In this document: piece after piece, positions 1 to 13,790 of the stretch
Position numbering within the stretch: position 1 is the first letter of the stretch
How the letters are laid out: every line of letters starts with the position of its first letter
DNA from: Alisma plantago-aquatica
Lineage: Eukaryota > Streptophyta > Magnoliopsida > Alismatales > Alismataceae
Direction: 5' to 3'
NCBI GenBank assembly: GCA_963693085.1
Contig: OY856411.1
Coordinates: forward strand, 67,002,001 to 67,066,000
Length of the DNA: 64,000 nt
Notes under the pieces: generated by a model
Databases searched by the model: none
Told to the model about the DNA's origin: nothing
What the model saw: only the letters and a program-made list of their open reading frames with translations
Translations under genes and position numbers: made by a program

Positions 1-1381
1 ATTTTGGGCCCCTGGCCGTCACCCAAGTTGCCACCCCCCAACCCCCCAATGGGCCGGCCCCGCCATCACGGATGACTCATCGTAACAATTTTTTTAAGTA
101 AGAAATGAGCGAAAGAGTTTATCAATCGCTCAAGACAGAAAATATAATGTACAATGAGAGCAACTAGGTGTTTGGCATGCGATTGGTAGCAGTTGACCCG
201 CTATCCATGGTTGTCCATTGTTGTTGGCTGTCTATTGTTGTCCAAGCATTCACCACTACTTTGTCAAACGCAGCATAGATGTTAAAAATGATTAGTGTCT
301 CTTAACACATGTTAATCGTGCAAATTAATGTTTCTTTACCAAATAGATGAGACAAGGCTACGCTTGGTTACATTAAATTCATGAAGTCATACAAATTCAT
401 TGATCGTCACTTTTTTCCTGTATCTTTTCATTTTTTTCATGATTTATAATATAGAACTCATCCGATGGTCGTATTGAGAAAATAATGCATTGACTAACAT
501 AGAGTGAAAATGCACGTGTGCATGTTTATATTTTTTCACCAAAACAATGGTACCATTATTTTCAATTATTAATATTATACATATTCTATTCTTTGAAACA
601 ACGTTGAGCTTATAGAAAATTTTAAGAGTAATGCATGCTAGAAATATACATGTAAGACTCTAATGACAGCAAAGAAAAGATTTCAAAAGAAAATTGTAGA
701 GACAATAAACAACTATGTAGTTGTAGGTACAAAATTTATTTTATAGTTATGTATTCCAAGGAGATGACTTTTTCTTGTAATGTTAACAATTGGATATACA
801 ATCATACTGTTATATGTTCTAAATACTACAACAAAAGAGTTTTGTCTTATCATTAACAACAACATTGTTGTGTATTAATATGAAGGAGTGATGGTTCAAT
901 GGTTGCTTCTTACGAATTGTAGAAATATCATTTATGAAATAAAAGCAGAACTTTTATGAAATGACTTATAGTGCCCATATCCATAGTTTTGAACCTGATT
1001 CGACCTGGTCGGTTGAGCCTCCACCTGACAACTTTTGGGGTTCAGGTGGGTCTAAAACTCATTTTTGGTCAAGACCCGGAGTTGACCAGTGACCCACCAA
1101 TTCAACCATTGACCCGGTGACCTGACAGAGTTTTATTGATTTTAGTTTTTCTTCCCTAAATGACCATTTGATTGATTGTAATGTCCTTTTATGCAACCCC
1201 AACTATTCCATGCCTTGATATATTCACTTAATTGTATTTTATCACTTTTTGTAAGTATTGCAATACAATTTTGTTGCTTCTTTATGAATAGATACTTGGT
1301 TTTGTATGTTTGATCTTTCATAATTCATCATCTTATTGTTTCATATAGTATTTTATGAATATATATATATATATATATATA
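1..1381. other. AT-rich stretch without a gene
   Basis: I see no coding region here; reading frames are short and interrupted. Positions about 985-1130 contain several GGTTGACC/CCGGTTGA-like words (for example around 1010 and 1085) of the kind common in dispersed plant repeats, but no terminal repeats could be drawn. The stretch ends in an (AT)n microsatellite at 1361-1381 that forms the left flank of the next element. Confidence 0.6.
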
Positions 1382-1690
1382 GAGTTAGGCTAGGATACAC
1401 TTAAGTGTATTGGGGCTGAGATACAATGAAGTTTTGTGCCCTTGGATCTGTCTAGTTTTTGATCGCTGGAAGTATTTGCACCCACTAAAGCAAGAATTAA
1501 AGGCACAGATCCCACCCAGCGGCACTGTCTCCCTTGTTCCCTATGCCTGCGCCTTCTCTCTCCCCTGCCTCTCTCTCCCCCCGCTCATCTCTCTCCCCCC
1601 GCTCGCTCTCCTTGCATGGTTGGCGATCTGCTTGGCGAATGGCGGCTAGAGATTCAGCAGTGACGAGCGGCGGCGCCCTGCTTGGCCAAC
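1382..1690 (+). repeat. left terminal inverted repeat
   Basis: It matches 3395-3690 in reverse complement. The outer ~130 bases are AT/GC balanced; the inner part is a pyrimidine-rich CTCTCTCCCC stretch followed by CG-rich sequence ending in CTTGGCCAAC. Confidence 0.85.
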
Positions 1691-2657
1691 ACCCCTCCTG
1701 GTACTGGCATGGTATAACACCCCTCGAACTCCCCGACTGAGGATAACGCTATCACGACGGCGGCCGGGTGAACGTGGCGTGGGTGCTCATGAGGCTCACG
1801 AGATATGGAGGGGGCAAAACGTGTAGTACGACGTTGCTGGTGGGTGGGGGAATTGAGCCGCTGACGGGACTGTTGAAAGACGACGACGCCACATTGCAGG
1901 AAAGACACCGTCGTGCCATTGTACATACTCTACTCGGGGGAGGCTGATATGCCAAGAAGCGTACAGGGCAGTGGAGGCCAGATCGTTGAGACGCTCGTAG
2001 TCTCATACGACCTTGGTTCATCGTCGTTTGTTCGCTTCAGATGGAAGTTATCGTGTTAAAATCTCTGCTGTATGGGCTTTATTTTCAGTCAGAAATCGTA
2101 AAAAAGCTGATTGTGATGTTTGTTGGAGATAAGCGCTGAAGCAGGACGATGAATACTAGGCTATTCCATGGTGCATTCAAGCATGGGACGGGAAAATAAG
2201 TTTCCTATCCTACGCATAGACCATCCTTCATGATTCCGTGACCAATGCGAACAAAACAGCGTGTAGGACTGGGACTACACATCCCTTCGTCCAACCCAGA
2301 GTAGGATTTGAAGAACCTGTCCAATGCCCTAGTTGCACCAATTCTCAAGCAACAACATCCGAGAGTTCATCAAAGTCTTCAAAGAGCGGAAAAACTCTAT
2401 CGTCCTTCGGCTTCTGGTGCTTTCTCCCTGTGTCTCTTCGAGATGACCATGGCCACCGCTGTAACTGACCGTGCTGCTGCGGAGAATGTCCTCCATGATT
2501 CAACTTGGAAGATTGCATACCGCAGTTTCAGACCATACTTCTTCTTGTAACAGCCGGGTTCTAATATTTCATCTTGCAGTAACGATTTCATTCTTCGCAT
2601 TGAATCTTTTTGCTTCTGTATCTCCCATATAAAGGAGGAACCCGATCATCAAAAGAT

Positions 2658-3194
2658 ATGGAACCGTATACCATAATCACGCAAGTTGGTGTTGGAAGCT
2701 TTGGTAATGTATAGAGGGCAATCAACAAGCAGACGGGTGAAATCGTCGCCATAAAGAAGATGAAGCAGAAATGCTACTACTCCTGGGAGGATTGCATCAA
2801 TCTGAGGGAAGTGAAGTCCCTGCGCACGATGGATCATCCCAACATCGTCAAGCTGAGGGAGGTCGTCAAAGAACATGACACGTTATATTTTGTTTTCGAG
2901 TATATGGATTCCAACCTTTACCAACTGATGGAAAACTGAAGAGGGCGGCCGTTTTCTGAGACGGAGGTTCGGAACTGGTGCTTCCAGATATTCCATGCTC
3001 TTGCGCATGTACACCTGCAGAAGGGATATTTCCACCGCGACATGAAGCCAGAAAATCTACTGGTTACTGGAGATACTATAAAGATTGCTGATTTCGGGCT
3101 GGCTCGTGAGATCTCGTTGAAGCCACCGTATACGGAATATGTATCAACACGTTGGTATCGTGCTCCTGAGATCATACTCGGATCGCCTGATTAC
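2658..3194 (+). pseudogene. captured kinase fragment, MHK/CDKF-4 (RCK/MAK) type
   Basis: The plus-strand frame from the ATG at 2658 reads as the N-terminal ~179 residues of a plant MHK/CDKF-4 kinase, a CMGC kinase of the RCK/MAK group. Visible motifs in order are a glycine loop (GVGSFG, about residue 11), VAIKK with the ATP-site lysine (~30), the LREVKSL helix, [10 protein letters not shown] (catalytic loop), DFGLA and the TEY activation loop followed by STRWYRAPE. It stops just after the APE region, so the C-lobe is missing. Two in-frame stops break it: codon 19 (TAG, 2712-2714) and codon 94 (TGA, 2937-2939). No introns interrupt it although plant members of this group are intron-rich, which suggests a cDNA-derived or retroposed donor. 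It lies inside the inverted-repeat element at 1382-3690 and is best read as captured, inactive gene sequence. Confidence 0.85.
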
Positions 3195-3394
3195 GTCCGG
3201 ATCATAAGTGTTTACCGGAGATGATACGCTGGCGTCCGTATCATGGCGTCGTCGTCGGCAGCAAGGTCGTACAACCACTACGCGTCGAGGTCCAGGTCAT
3301 CGGTTCCTCGCCGGAGCAGCAAGGCCGCCAAGTAGGTCGTCGGAGCAGGTCACTGCTGAACCCCAAGCCACCGTTGGCCAAGCAGGTCGCCGCC

Positions 3395-3687
3395 GTTGGC
3401 CAAGCAGGGCGCCACCGCTCGTCACTGCTGAATCTCCGGCCGCCGTTCGCCAAGCAGATCGCTAACCAAGCAAGGAGAGCGAGCAGGGGGAGAGAGATGA
3501 GCGGGTAGAGAGAAGGCGCAGGCGTAGGGAACGAGGGAGACATGAATGTTGGGTGAGGTCTGCGCCTTCGATTCTTGCTTTAGTGGGTGCAAATACTCCC
3601 AGCCGTAGATCAAAAACTGGACAGATCCAAGGGCACAAAATTTCATTGTATCCCAGCCCCAATACACTTAAGTGTATCCTAGCCTAA

Positions 3688-3690
<3 letters not shown>
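3395..3690 (-). repeat. right terminal inverted repeat
   Basis: Reverse complement of the left end at 1382-1690. A partial extra copy of its inner tip (GTCACTGCTGA to CCAAGCAGG) precedes it at about 3349-3394, so the inner edge is locally duplicated. Confidence 0.85.
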
Positions 3691-3722
<32 letters not shown>

Positions 3723-4850
3723 AATGATTATTTGATATTCTGCACATATACAAGGTATAAACAATTAAACATACAAGAACTTCGATAATATAATGCTCTT
3801 ATCCCACCTATGCCGAACTAATGTATTACTTTAAACCTAATTGATGATATCCTACAAATACAATATTGATTTCACGGTACGGAGTATTATGTTAAGATCT
3901 TAGAATTGCAAAAGTTCTTTGAAAGTAATGCAACAAAAGTACTGTGATATGTGATATGTGTATATCATACTCATCTATTGTATACAATATAGACAATTTT
4001 GTACATATTTAATATTTGCTTAGCATAATGTAATGTGATATGTCCTAGTTTAATCGGATGAGTATATACTACCATAACTGTTGTTTAATGGAGCAACCAA
4101 TTATAAAGGTATAAAAATTGTCTATATTGTATGCGATGAATATGCCCTAATTTAATCGGATGAGTATATACTACTGTAATTGTTGTGTAACGGTTAACAA
4201 CAAGTTGGTAATACAATTTGTTTTATTTGTTGGAGATAGACAACACTATTTTTTCCATCCATCTGTAGAGGATTGATGGAAGTTTTCAGATGAGTGACTT
4301 TCCATGTTTCGGTCAGTTGTATGCCAACATAGTAGCCAACTCAATAGATTTCTGATGTGTTTATAAACTCCACTAGAAAAATTGAATTGAATGGAAGCCG
4401 TAGGGGGCATGGGCAAGCATATATTTGAATTGAATCGACCACAGCTGCAGCAGCCACCATCGTGCTTGTAGTGCAATTGTTAGGAGGAGGCTGTCGGTGA
4501 GTAGCTGGTGGTACAAGCGCGCCTCTCTTCTCTGCCTGCACTGCTGGCTAGACGGATGGAGGACTAGGACTTGCATGTTGTCACCTTGTAAAGTATTTCA
4601 ACTGATGAATCATGTAAGAAATATTCCACATGCTTTAGTGATGCGTTTCAGAGAGAATCCTAATGAAACAGGGACCTGAATCTATCAATCTAATTGTCTA
4701 TAGGCATAGGACTAATTAAACATGTTATGGAGTAATCAAAATAATTGTGATAATCGTTCGACTTTTAATATGGTGTTCTAAAACTGACCTTCAGGCAAAT
4801 CAGTACTAAAGCTGTTCATTTATTTAGTAGTGTGTACAAGCGCGGCCTCA
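3691..4850. other. AT-rich DNA with small internal repeats, no gene
   Basis: After a (TA)n run (3691-3720) no coding region is visible. The phrase TTTAATCGGATGAGTATATA occurs near 4050 and again near 4150. A segment around 3973-4003 (TGTATACAATATAGACAATT) is inverted around 4112-4140, giving a possible stem over ~165 bp. This may be a decayed MITE; boundaries cannot be set. Confidence 0.4.
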
Positions 4851-4879
4851 ATAGAATTAAGTTTCGAAATTTTGGTATA

Positions 4880-6955
<2,076 letters not shown>

Positions 6956-7302
6956 GGAATATGGAGACATTATAGATCTTAAGAGTTTCTAGCATGATAT
7001 GTTGATTGTCATCAATCTCAAATTTTTGAACCATATGTACTCTTTATTTATATCAACGTTGAGCACGCAATGTATGGATAATATTTTGCTTCAATAACAA
7101 AATTTGGTTTGAGGTGATTTAACATTTTTATGTGTCATTTTGGTGTTGAATCTTCTTATGATGTCATGTGAATTAGTATAAAATTTTTGCTTGAGGTTAT
7201 GTATACAAAGTTTTCATTTAAAATTTGATATTCACTATAGTAACAATTAATTATAATTTAATAAATCATTCAATAATCAATAACAAAATCATTTATAGTA
7301 GT

Positions 7303-7763
7303 CCCTCATAAATATATTGATGAAGGTCCAGATTGACCATCAAAATTGCATTGATGACGACCACATAGCCCTTCAAAAATAATATTAATGAAGGCATTAT
7401 CCCTTCAAAAATATATTCTCCAGGACCATCAAGTCCCTCAAAAATGTATTTATGAGAACTAAATAGTCCCTCAAAAATATATTTATGAAGGCTAAATAGT
7501 CCCTCAAAAATGTATTCATGAAGGCTAAATAGTCCCTCAAAAATGTATTTATGAAGGCTAAATAGTCCCTCAATATAACATTCTTGAGGGTCAGTTGGTC
7601 CGTGACAATTGTATTCGTGAGGGCCACTGGTATTTGTCACGTGAGTTCTCTTCACGGACCATTTGTGAGGGCCAGACCCACAACCGTCCCTATTTGTGAG
7701 GGCCTGTAGAGAGGGCTTTGTGACAGGACTCACTCGTGAATAATGACCCAATTTTTTGTAGTG
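7303..7763 (+). repeat. CACTA right terminus with 33-bp subterminal tandem repeats
   Basis: The stretch ends in GACCCAATTTTTTGTAGTG (7745-7763), the reverse complement of CACTACAAAAAATTGGGTC, a typical plant CACTA terminus. Inside it are tandem 33-bp units beginning CCCTCAAAAATGTATTTATG at 7435, 7468, 7501, 7534 and 7567, with weaker copies back to ~7303. GTGAGGGCC-type words follow at 7615-7710. Clustered subterminal repeats are the transposase-binding architecture of CACTA elements. The matching left end was not found in the window. The terminus differs from that at 14914, so two CACTA elements are involved. Confidence 0.75.
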
Positions 7764-7916
7764 ATGGCTTCAACGCCTACAAATTTACGTAAAGAATGTT
7801 ATACATATATACATATCATATTGAAAACATATCCTCATGAAAAGACTGTCTACTATATCATAAACAATGCTTACAGCAGACGTGCTAGGTTCTGGGTCTA
7901 TAGGATAACTCTCAGC

Positions 7917-9487
7917 CTATGCATCAGGAGAGGAGCGGGCCGCCATAGGCTGATTGGAAGCTTGAGATGCCTGCCACCCCAACATTTCTTCCTTGACCAT
8001 CTTAGCAACTATTTCCTCGACTCTCTTATTCTCCTATACATGGATAAAAGAAACACTAGCTTCTTATTGTTGAATTCCTTTTTGTAGTAACATTCTAAAA
8101 AAGAATAGGTTACCTCTTCTTGTGAAAGTCCCACTCTGGGTTTGCGCTTAGATGGCCCAAAGAACGCTTTGATGCCCACACCAATGCCTGCACCCCTAAC
8201 ACGTCCAGGATGCTTTGGGTTACCCAGAGTAATTGTTAATTCATCCCTTGTGCCCTGAGGGATGAATGTGCCGTGTTTACTCTGCTCATGTAGCTCCCTC
8301 TAATCACCATCAATAGAAATTGGTAAGTAAACACCACAAATAATCAATATTCGAACGATTGTTCTAAGAGTTGTATTTTACCATTTTCACAGCCGCCTCA
8401 GCAGTTACAGGCTTCATTATTTCACCCTTCTTATTTTTCCTCCCAGCTATCCAGACATCATGGTGAGGCATGGGTGTGGTACATGTCATAGTAGAGGAAT
8501 CCTGAGTAGCAGCAGACTCCGCCTGTAGTCTTTGGTGAACGCCTGCATAGCCCTTTGGACCCATTGTGTGGTCATGCACATTCAGTGCACGCCTTGCTCT
8601 TTGTGCCTCACTGAAAGCCTAGTCAATATGCACATTGATTTGTTTAGTAACACTAAATGTTAATCTTGAATAGGTGAATTGAGAGTGTCACTTAATACCT
8701 TGAATTCTTCAGTTTGTCTTGAAGCAAAAAATGTGTCCCAATCTTCTTTATTCAGGAAGTTCCATTGTTCATGGGCTGACTTCTTCTTCTTATCACCATC
8801 TTTTATGTATTCTCTATTGAGATTTGTCCTATAGTTCCTAAGCATCTTTCCAGCAAATTGCATCATGCTTTTACAATGCAGCTTATCATCCAATGCAAAC
8901 AGATTCTGTAAAATAGAATTGTTATTAACTAGTATCCAAAAATAGAATTGCAAATAATAGAATTCGTAATCTACAAAATAGAATTGCAAATAATAATAAC
9001 TCACGCATAAATCCTTCCATATCAAGTCTTTCTTCACCTGAGGAGATTTATGCCAATTATCATACTTAACACCACAATGGCTTCGAGTGACAACCTTAAG
9101 ATAGTTTACAAAATTATTGTGGTTCACTCCAATTGCATTTCCTACATTATCAAACTCCACAACCAATTTGGACGCACTGCCCCTTAGCGCTATTAACTTC
9201 TTCAGCAGACTGATGCCGCTTTTCTTGTTAAGTTTTTGGTGATGCACATCAAGTGCCTCCAGTGCTTCAGGGGGTACATGTGCATCATCAATCTAAAATT
9301 TGACAAAATAAACACACTGAATTATCCCAATATGGAAATATAGGATATATGACATAACTAGAAGATAATGAATTTCTATTGAAATATAGGATATGTTTTT
9401 AAAACTTACATTGGTATCCTCACCATGCTCATCATGGACATCATGCTCATCATGGACATCACGATCATCATGCCCATGGTCAGCCAT
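7917..9487 (-). CDS. PF03004-type CACTA protein, six exons
   Basis: This is the second gene of the CACTA element. I infer exons 9410-9487, 9005-9292, 8699-8905, 8382-8618, 8114-8299 and 7917-8020 from reading-frame continuity and GT/AG borders (donors such as AAT|GTAAGT and TGC|GTGAGT; acceptors ATTTTAG and TTTTACAG). The start ATG gives MADHGHDDRDVHDEHD, an acidic His/Asp-rich leader. Exon 2 carries GSASKLVVEFDNVGNAIG and DNWHKSPQVKKDLIWKDLC, typical of the plant En/Spm transposase_24 family. Exon 3 has the EHLF-like WNFLNKEDWDTFFASR segment and exon 4 GPKGYAG. The TAG at 7917 may itself be a mutation, because the frame continues sensibly to ~7830, where the other CACTA element begins. The family is associated with CACTA transposition, but its biochemical role is unsettled. 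Exon borders are inferred, not tested. Confidence 0.72.
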
Positions 9488-9651
9488 CTGAAAATGTCAT
9501 TAAAAAGGCAAACATTTAGCATTTGTATTAACTAGAAGATGATGAAACATTATATCTGAAAATGATATTGATATTAAAAAAGCAAACATTTTGAATTTTA
9601 TATAGTTCACATATAAAAATGAAACATATTAAAAAATAAACATGCATGCCT

Positions 9652-12600
9652 CTAAAATTGCGATCTTTTATCAATTAACAATCCTTCATTGTGATCTTCG
9701 TGCACATATAAGTCATCATTAGCTTCAATATTTTGTGGAGTTGGAAACCCAACTGAGAATGGACTGGAGTCATCATACTTATCATAATACTCTTCTTCAT
9801 CTATAGGATCTTCAATGAACTGTCTTTTACCATGAAGAACAACTGACCATTTATTATTTGTAGGATCATCAATATAAAATATTTGTTTTGCCTATGATGC
9901 CAATATGAATGGTTCATTCTTCTCACCAATCTTTTCAAAGTTCACTAAAGTGAAACCCAATTCATCCACTATAACTCCTTTGGTGTTATCAACCCAATTA
10001 CATTTGAAGAGTGGAATTCTAAAATCTATGTAGTCAAACTCCCATATGTCTTCAATGACACCGTAATATGAAATTTTAGCTTCACATGGACTCTTATCCT
10101 TTGCACTTGAAAAATACATAGTCGACGCTTGAAGGGTGACCCCACTATTTTGGACGACACTCTTATCATCTTGGCGCTTTGTGTAATATGTGAACCCATT
10201 AATGTCAAACCCTTCATAAGACATAACATTCGATTTTGGTTTAAAGGCAAGGCATTTGATAGTTTATGCAATACCATCTGGTGGTTGAGATAGTTGATGT
10301 AAGACTTTATCTTCAAACCACTTTGTAAAAGTCTTGTTATGCTCTCTAGCAAGCCACATTGAACTGGCTCGAGGATGTTGTCTCTTGATTAAATTGGTAT
10401 GTTCCTCGATATAAACACTCACTTCATCCGTGTTGTGTAAAATATACAAGTGAGCTTGTTCCAACTGCGCACGGCTGATTACTTTCACTCCTGATCCCAA
10501 AATTCCTTTGCCCTCCTCAATATTCTTGTCATTAATAGGAGTTTCATTACCACTCAAAAAGTCATTACAAAAATCCATAACCTATCTCACCACACAACCC
10601 TCAATAATACTCCTTTCAGGCCGATAACGGTTTCAAACATCACCTTTAAAAATGCTCATGTATCGTTCAAAGGGATACATCCAATGTAAGAAAATTGGTC
10701 CCAACATTTTCACTTCCCTAGTCAAGTGGACAACAAGATTCACCATGATATCAAAGAATGAAGGAGGGAAATACATCTCAAGCTGACATAGGGTAACAAC
10801 CACTCCTCTTTGCAAATTATCGAGAGTATCAGGGTCAATAACTTTGCTGCACAGAATGTTGAAAAAGAAACAAAGTCTGGTGATTGTAAACCTTACATGC
10901 TTCAGCAATATATGTCGAATTGCCATAGGCAATATTTGTTGCATTAGAGAGTGAAAATCATGAGATTTAAGACCTATTAACTTCAGATCTTTCATTGATA
11001 CCAATCTACGGATGTTGGATGAGTAACCCTGCAGCACCTTAAAATTTGCCAAGCATTCACAAAAAGCTTTCTTCTCCTTTCTAGACAATGTGTAACAAGT
11101 GGGAGGTAAATATGTTCTTTTATTACCCATTTCACGTAATTCTGTTAATTTTGACCTTATTCCCATTTCACGTAGGTCCAATCTGGATTTTTTCCCATCT
11201 TTAGTCTTACTTGGCATATTCAACAGAGTACCAATGACACTATGACAGACATTTTTCTCAACGTGCATGACATCGATACAATGCTTGACTATCAAATAAC
11301 TCCAATAAGGAAGATCTCAAAATATTGACTTCTTCTTGAATGAAGAATTGTCAATCCATGTCGCCATAGTATATTGTGATCTCTTACCAAATTCATTGAC
11401 AATGTCTTTTACTATTTCATAAACAACATCCCCTGGTACATGATTAGGTGCACTCCGTTCCTCATTCCATCCATTGAATGCTTTGTGCTTCCTACGAGAC
11501 AGATGGAATTTTGAAATAAACCTTCGATGACCAAGATATACAGTCTTGCCGCCATGTTTTAGTCTTATTACATCAGTGTTCTCTTCACATATAGGACATG
11601 CTTTAGATCCTTTGACACTATATCCAGACAAATTCTCGTATGCTGGAAAGTCATTAATAGTGCAAAACAACATAGTGTGCAAACAAAATGTCTCTCTTCG
11701 TGAAGCATCATAGGTCATCACACCTTCATCCCAGAGTTTCTTTAAGTCATCAATGAGAGGTTCAAGATAAACATCGATATCAATTCCAGGTTGTTTAGGA
11801 CCTGATATCAACAATGACAGCATAACGTACTTATTTTTCATACACATCCAGGGAGGAAGATTGTATATAAGAAGCATGAATGGCCAAGTGCTATGTTGGC
11901 TGCTCGATGTCCCGTATGGATTCATCCCATCTATACAAAGCCCAAGTCTTAGATTCCTATCTTCTTCACCAAATTTGGGGTACAATAGATCAATCTTCTT
12001 CCACTGTGGGGAATCAGACGCATGTTGTAGGATCCCATCATTATTTTTCTTAACATCTACATGCCACCTCAAATTCTTCGCATCTATCGGATTTGCAAAC
12101 AAGCGTTGAAATTGTGATATTATAGGTAGACACCACATCACCTTGACAGGAGAACCAGTTTTGGACTCCCCCGAAGTCGTCAATTTATACCGTGACACAC
12201 CACATTTTGGACAATCTTTCAAATCCACATAGTCCTTTTGAAGTAATACACAATCATTTGGGCATGCAAGTATCTTCTTGGCCTCCATTCCAATTTGGCA
12301 CAACAATTTCTTTACCCAGTATGTTGAGATTGGTAGCTCGTTTCCTTCAGGACGCATTTCTTACAACAAAGTCAACAATGAAGTGAAGCTTTTGTCACTC
12401 CATCTATTGTTAGCTTTCAACTTATACAACCTCGACACAGTGCTAAGCTTCGTAAACTTAGTACAACCTGTGTATAACGATATCTCAACATCATACACAA
12501 TGTTTCTAAAGATGGGAGGTGGATCAGTGTGCTCTACCCCACAACTATCCAACATCGCATCAACGATGTCTACTGGAACTGGTTCGTTCACATCTACGTC

Positions 12601-12900
12601 ATCGGAGGCAATTTCTTCTTCTACCCAAGCACAACTATCGACATCCACTGGTTTCGGGTTTGAAATCTCTCCATGCCAGTGTCATTATGTATAGCCTTGT
12701 ACAATCCCATTGCACATGACATGACTTTTGATTTCGTCCCCAGTGTTGACTTTCAAGTTGTTACCGCAATGCCTACATGGACAGTAGAACCTATCTCTAG
12801 GTTGTTTCTTATGTTCCTCGACAAATCTAATAAACTGATCAAGACCAGATATAAACTGTGGGGTGTAGCGATTGCAAATGGACATCCGTGATCTATCCAT
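9652..12900 (-). pseudogene. TNP2-type CACTA transposase with in-frame stops
   Basis: One continuous minus-strand frame runs from MDRSRMSICNRYTPQF (12900) to the stop at 9652, about 1,080 codons, with seven internal stops and no frameshift. Domains in order are the Transpos_assoc zinc region (YCPCRHCGNN, ~12770) and Transposase_21 (11320-12357: ACPNDCVLLQKDY, CPKCGVSRYK, RLGLCIDGMNPYG, GPKQPGIDIDVYL, GHRRFI). These are followed by a DUF4218 region (10633-11290: VMHVEKNV, MYPFERYMSIFKG) and a DUF4216 region (9890-10225: YYGVIEDIWEFDY, PLFKCNW, LGFTLVNF). Stops are near 12685, 12361, 11317, 10633, 10582, 10264 and 9892. Known relatives cut at CACTA ends and pair with TNPA-like proteins binding subterminal repeats. 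The lack of indels suggests fairly recent loss of function or point-mutation-dominated decay. Confidence 0.88.
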
Positions 12901-12970
12901 TCTATGATCAAAGGGAAAAAAGTATATATTAGGACAAGATTAGGGTCTAGGGTTAACATATACATGTGAT

Positions 12971-13790
12971 GTCATTCTTATATATAATAAATGTACATGT
13001 AGAAACTATCCCATCCTTGAACACCTAATTTTACTAGTAAGTGTATAATGTGTATTGGGTTTTCAAGAAATTTCAGCAGCATTTCCCCGTTGTTCTCCAA
13101 GTACATATGTACTTAGAGAACAAATGGGGAAATGCTCCCAAAATTTTCTTGAAAACCCAATACACATTATACACTTACATCTTAAATGAGATTAGGTGTT
13201 CAAGAACTGTTCCAAACCGGGGACTATCCAAGATTTACTCCTAATTAGTAAATCTTGGATGGGTTTTTAGGCCAACAAATACATGTATGTTGTCATTCCA
13301 TTACTTACAATCCTAGTTTCATCATTCATATCCTAGGTTTCATGTAACATCATTTAATCTTGGTATCATATTCTATAACATTGATTTCAACATTTCGAGT
13401 GTCCATGCATGTTCATCATCAAGATAAATATTACACATGTGAGTCATTCTTATATATAATAAATGTACATGTACCACATATCCCATCCATGAACACCTAA
13501 TCTCACTAGTAAGTGTATAATGTGTATTGGGTTTTCAAGAAAATTTCGACAGCATTTTCCCACTATTCTCCAAGTACATATGTACTTAGAGAACAAATGA
13601 TGAAATGCTACTGAAATTTTCTTGAAAACCCGATACACATTATACACTTACATCCTAAGTGAGATTAGGTGTTCAAGAACAGTCCCAAACTGGGGACTAT
13701 CCATGATTTACTCCTAATGAGTAAATCTTGGATGGGTTGACGGGCTACAAATACATGTGTGTTGTCATTCCAATACCTGCAATCCTACTT
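12971..13790. repeat. 472-bp tandem duplication carrying long hairpins
   Basis: The segment starting GTCATTCTTATATATAATAA at 12971 repeats from 13443 with about 90% identity by eye (period 472 bp). Each copy contains a near-perfect inverted repeat centred on GTACATATGTAC: 13016-13204 and about 13489-13677. The arms run outward through TAGAGAACAAATG, AATTTTCTTGAAAACCC, ATACACATTATACACTT and ATTAGGTGTTCAAG. Each copy is followed by a smaller stem (TCCAAGATTTACT / AGTAAATCTTGGA at ~13227-13259; a weaker copy at ~13700-13732). It lies just upstream of the CACTA transposase start at 12900, in its promoter region, and has no convincing coding content. Confidence 0.85.

Larger units (their letters stand above)
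1382..3690 (+). mobile_element. Mutator-like element with long inverted ends (Pack-MULE type)
   Basis: The first ~310 bases (1382-1690) return as the reverse complement of the last ~296 bases (3395-3690), with substitutions and small indels. The tips read GAGTTAGGCTAGGATACAC and include the palindrome ATACACTTAAGTGTAT. Long terminal inverted repeats starting with G, no transposase, and a host gene fragment inside are the pattern of Pack-MULEs. Both flanks are (TA)n runs, so a 9-bp target duplication is possible but cannot be proved. The inner part holds an MHK-type kinase fragment (2658-3194) and an unassigned 1690-2650 segment. Assignment to Mutator rather than another superfamily is inference; the inverted ends themselves are plain. 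Confidence 0.72.

Noticed and set aside
880..1130. tRNA-derived SINE
   Set aside because: GTGATGGTTCAATGGTT and a later GATTCGACC look slightly like A and B boxes, but spacing is wrong and no tail or target duplication is seen.
1410..1740. Small genes in the inverted ends at 1.4-1.7 kb and 3.2-3.7 kb
   Set aside because: They overlap the terminal inverted repeats in several frames and are by-products of pyrimidine-rich sequence.
7293..7751. 152-residue minus-strand ORF with FEGLFSLHKYI repeats
   Set aside because: It starts inside the CACTA terminus and is made of 33-bp subterminal repeats; probably non-coding (kept only as a low-interest finding).
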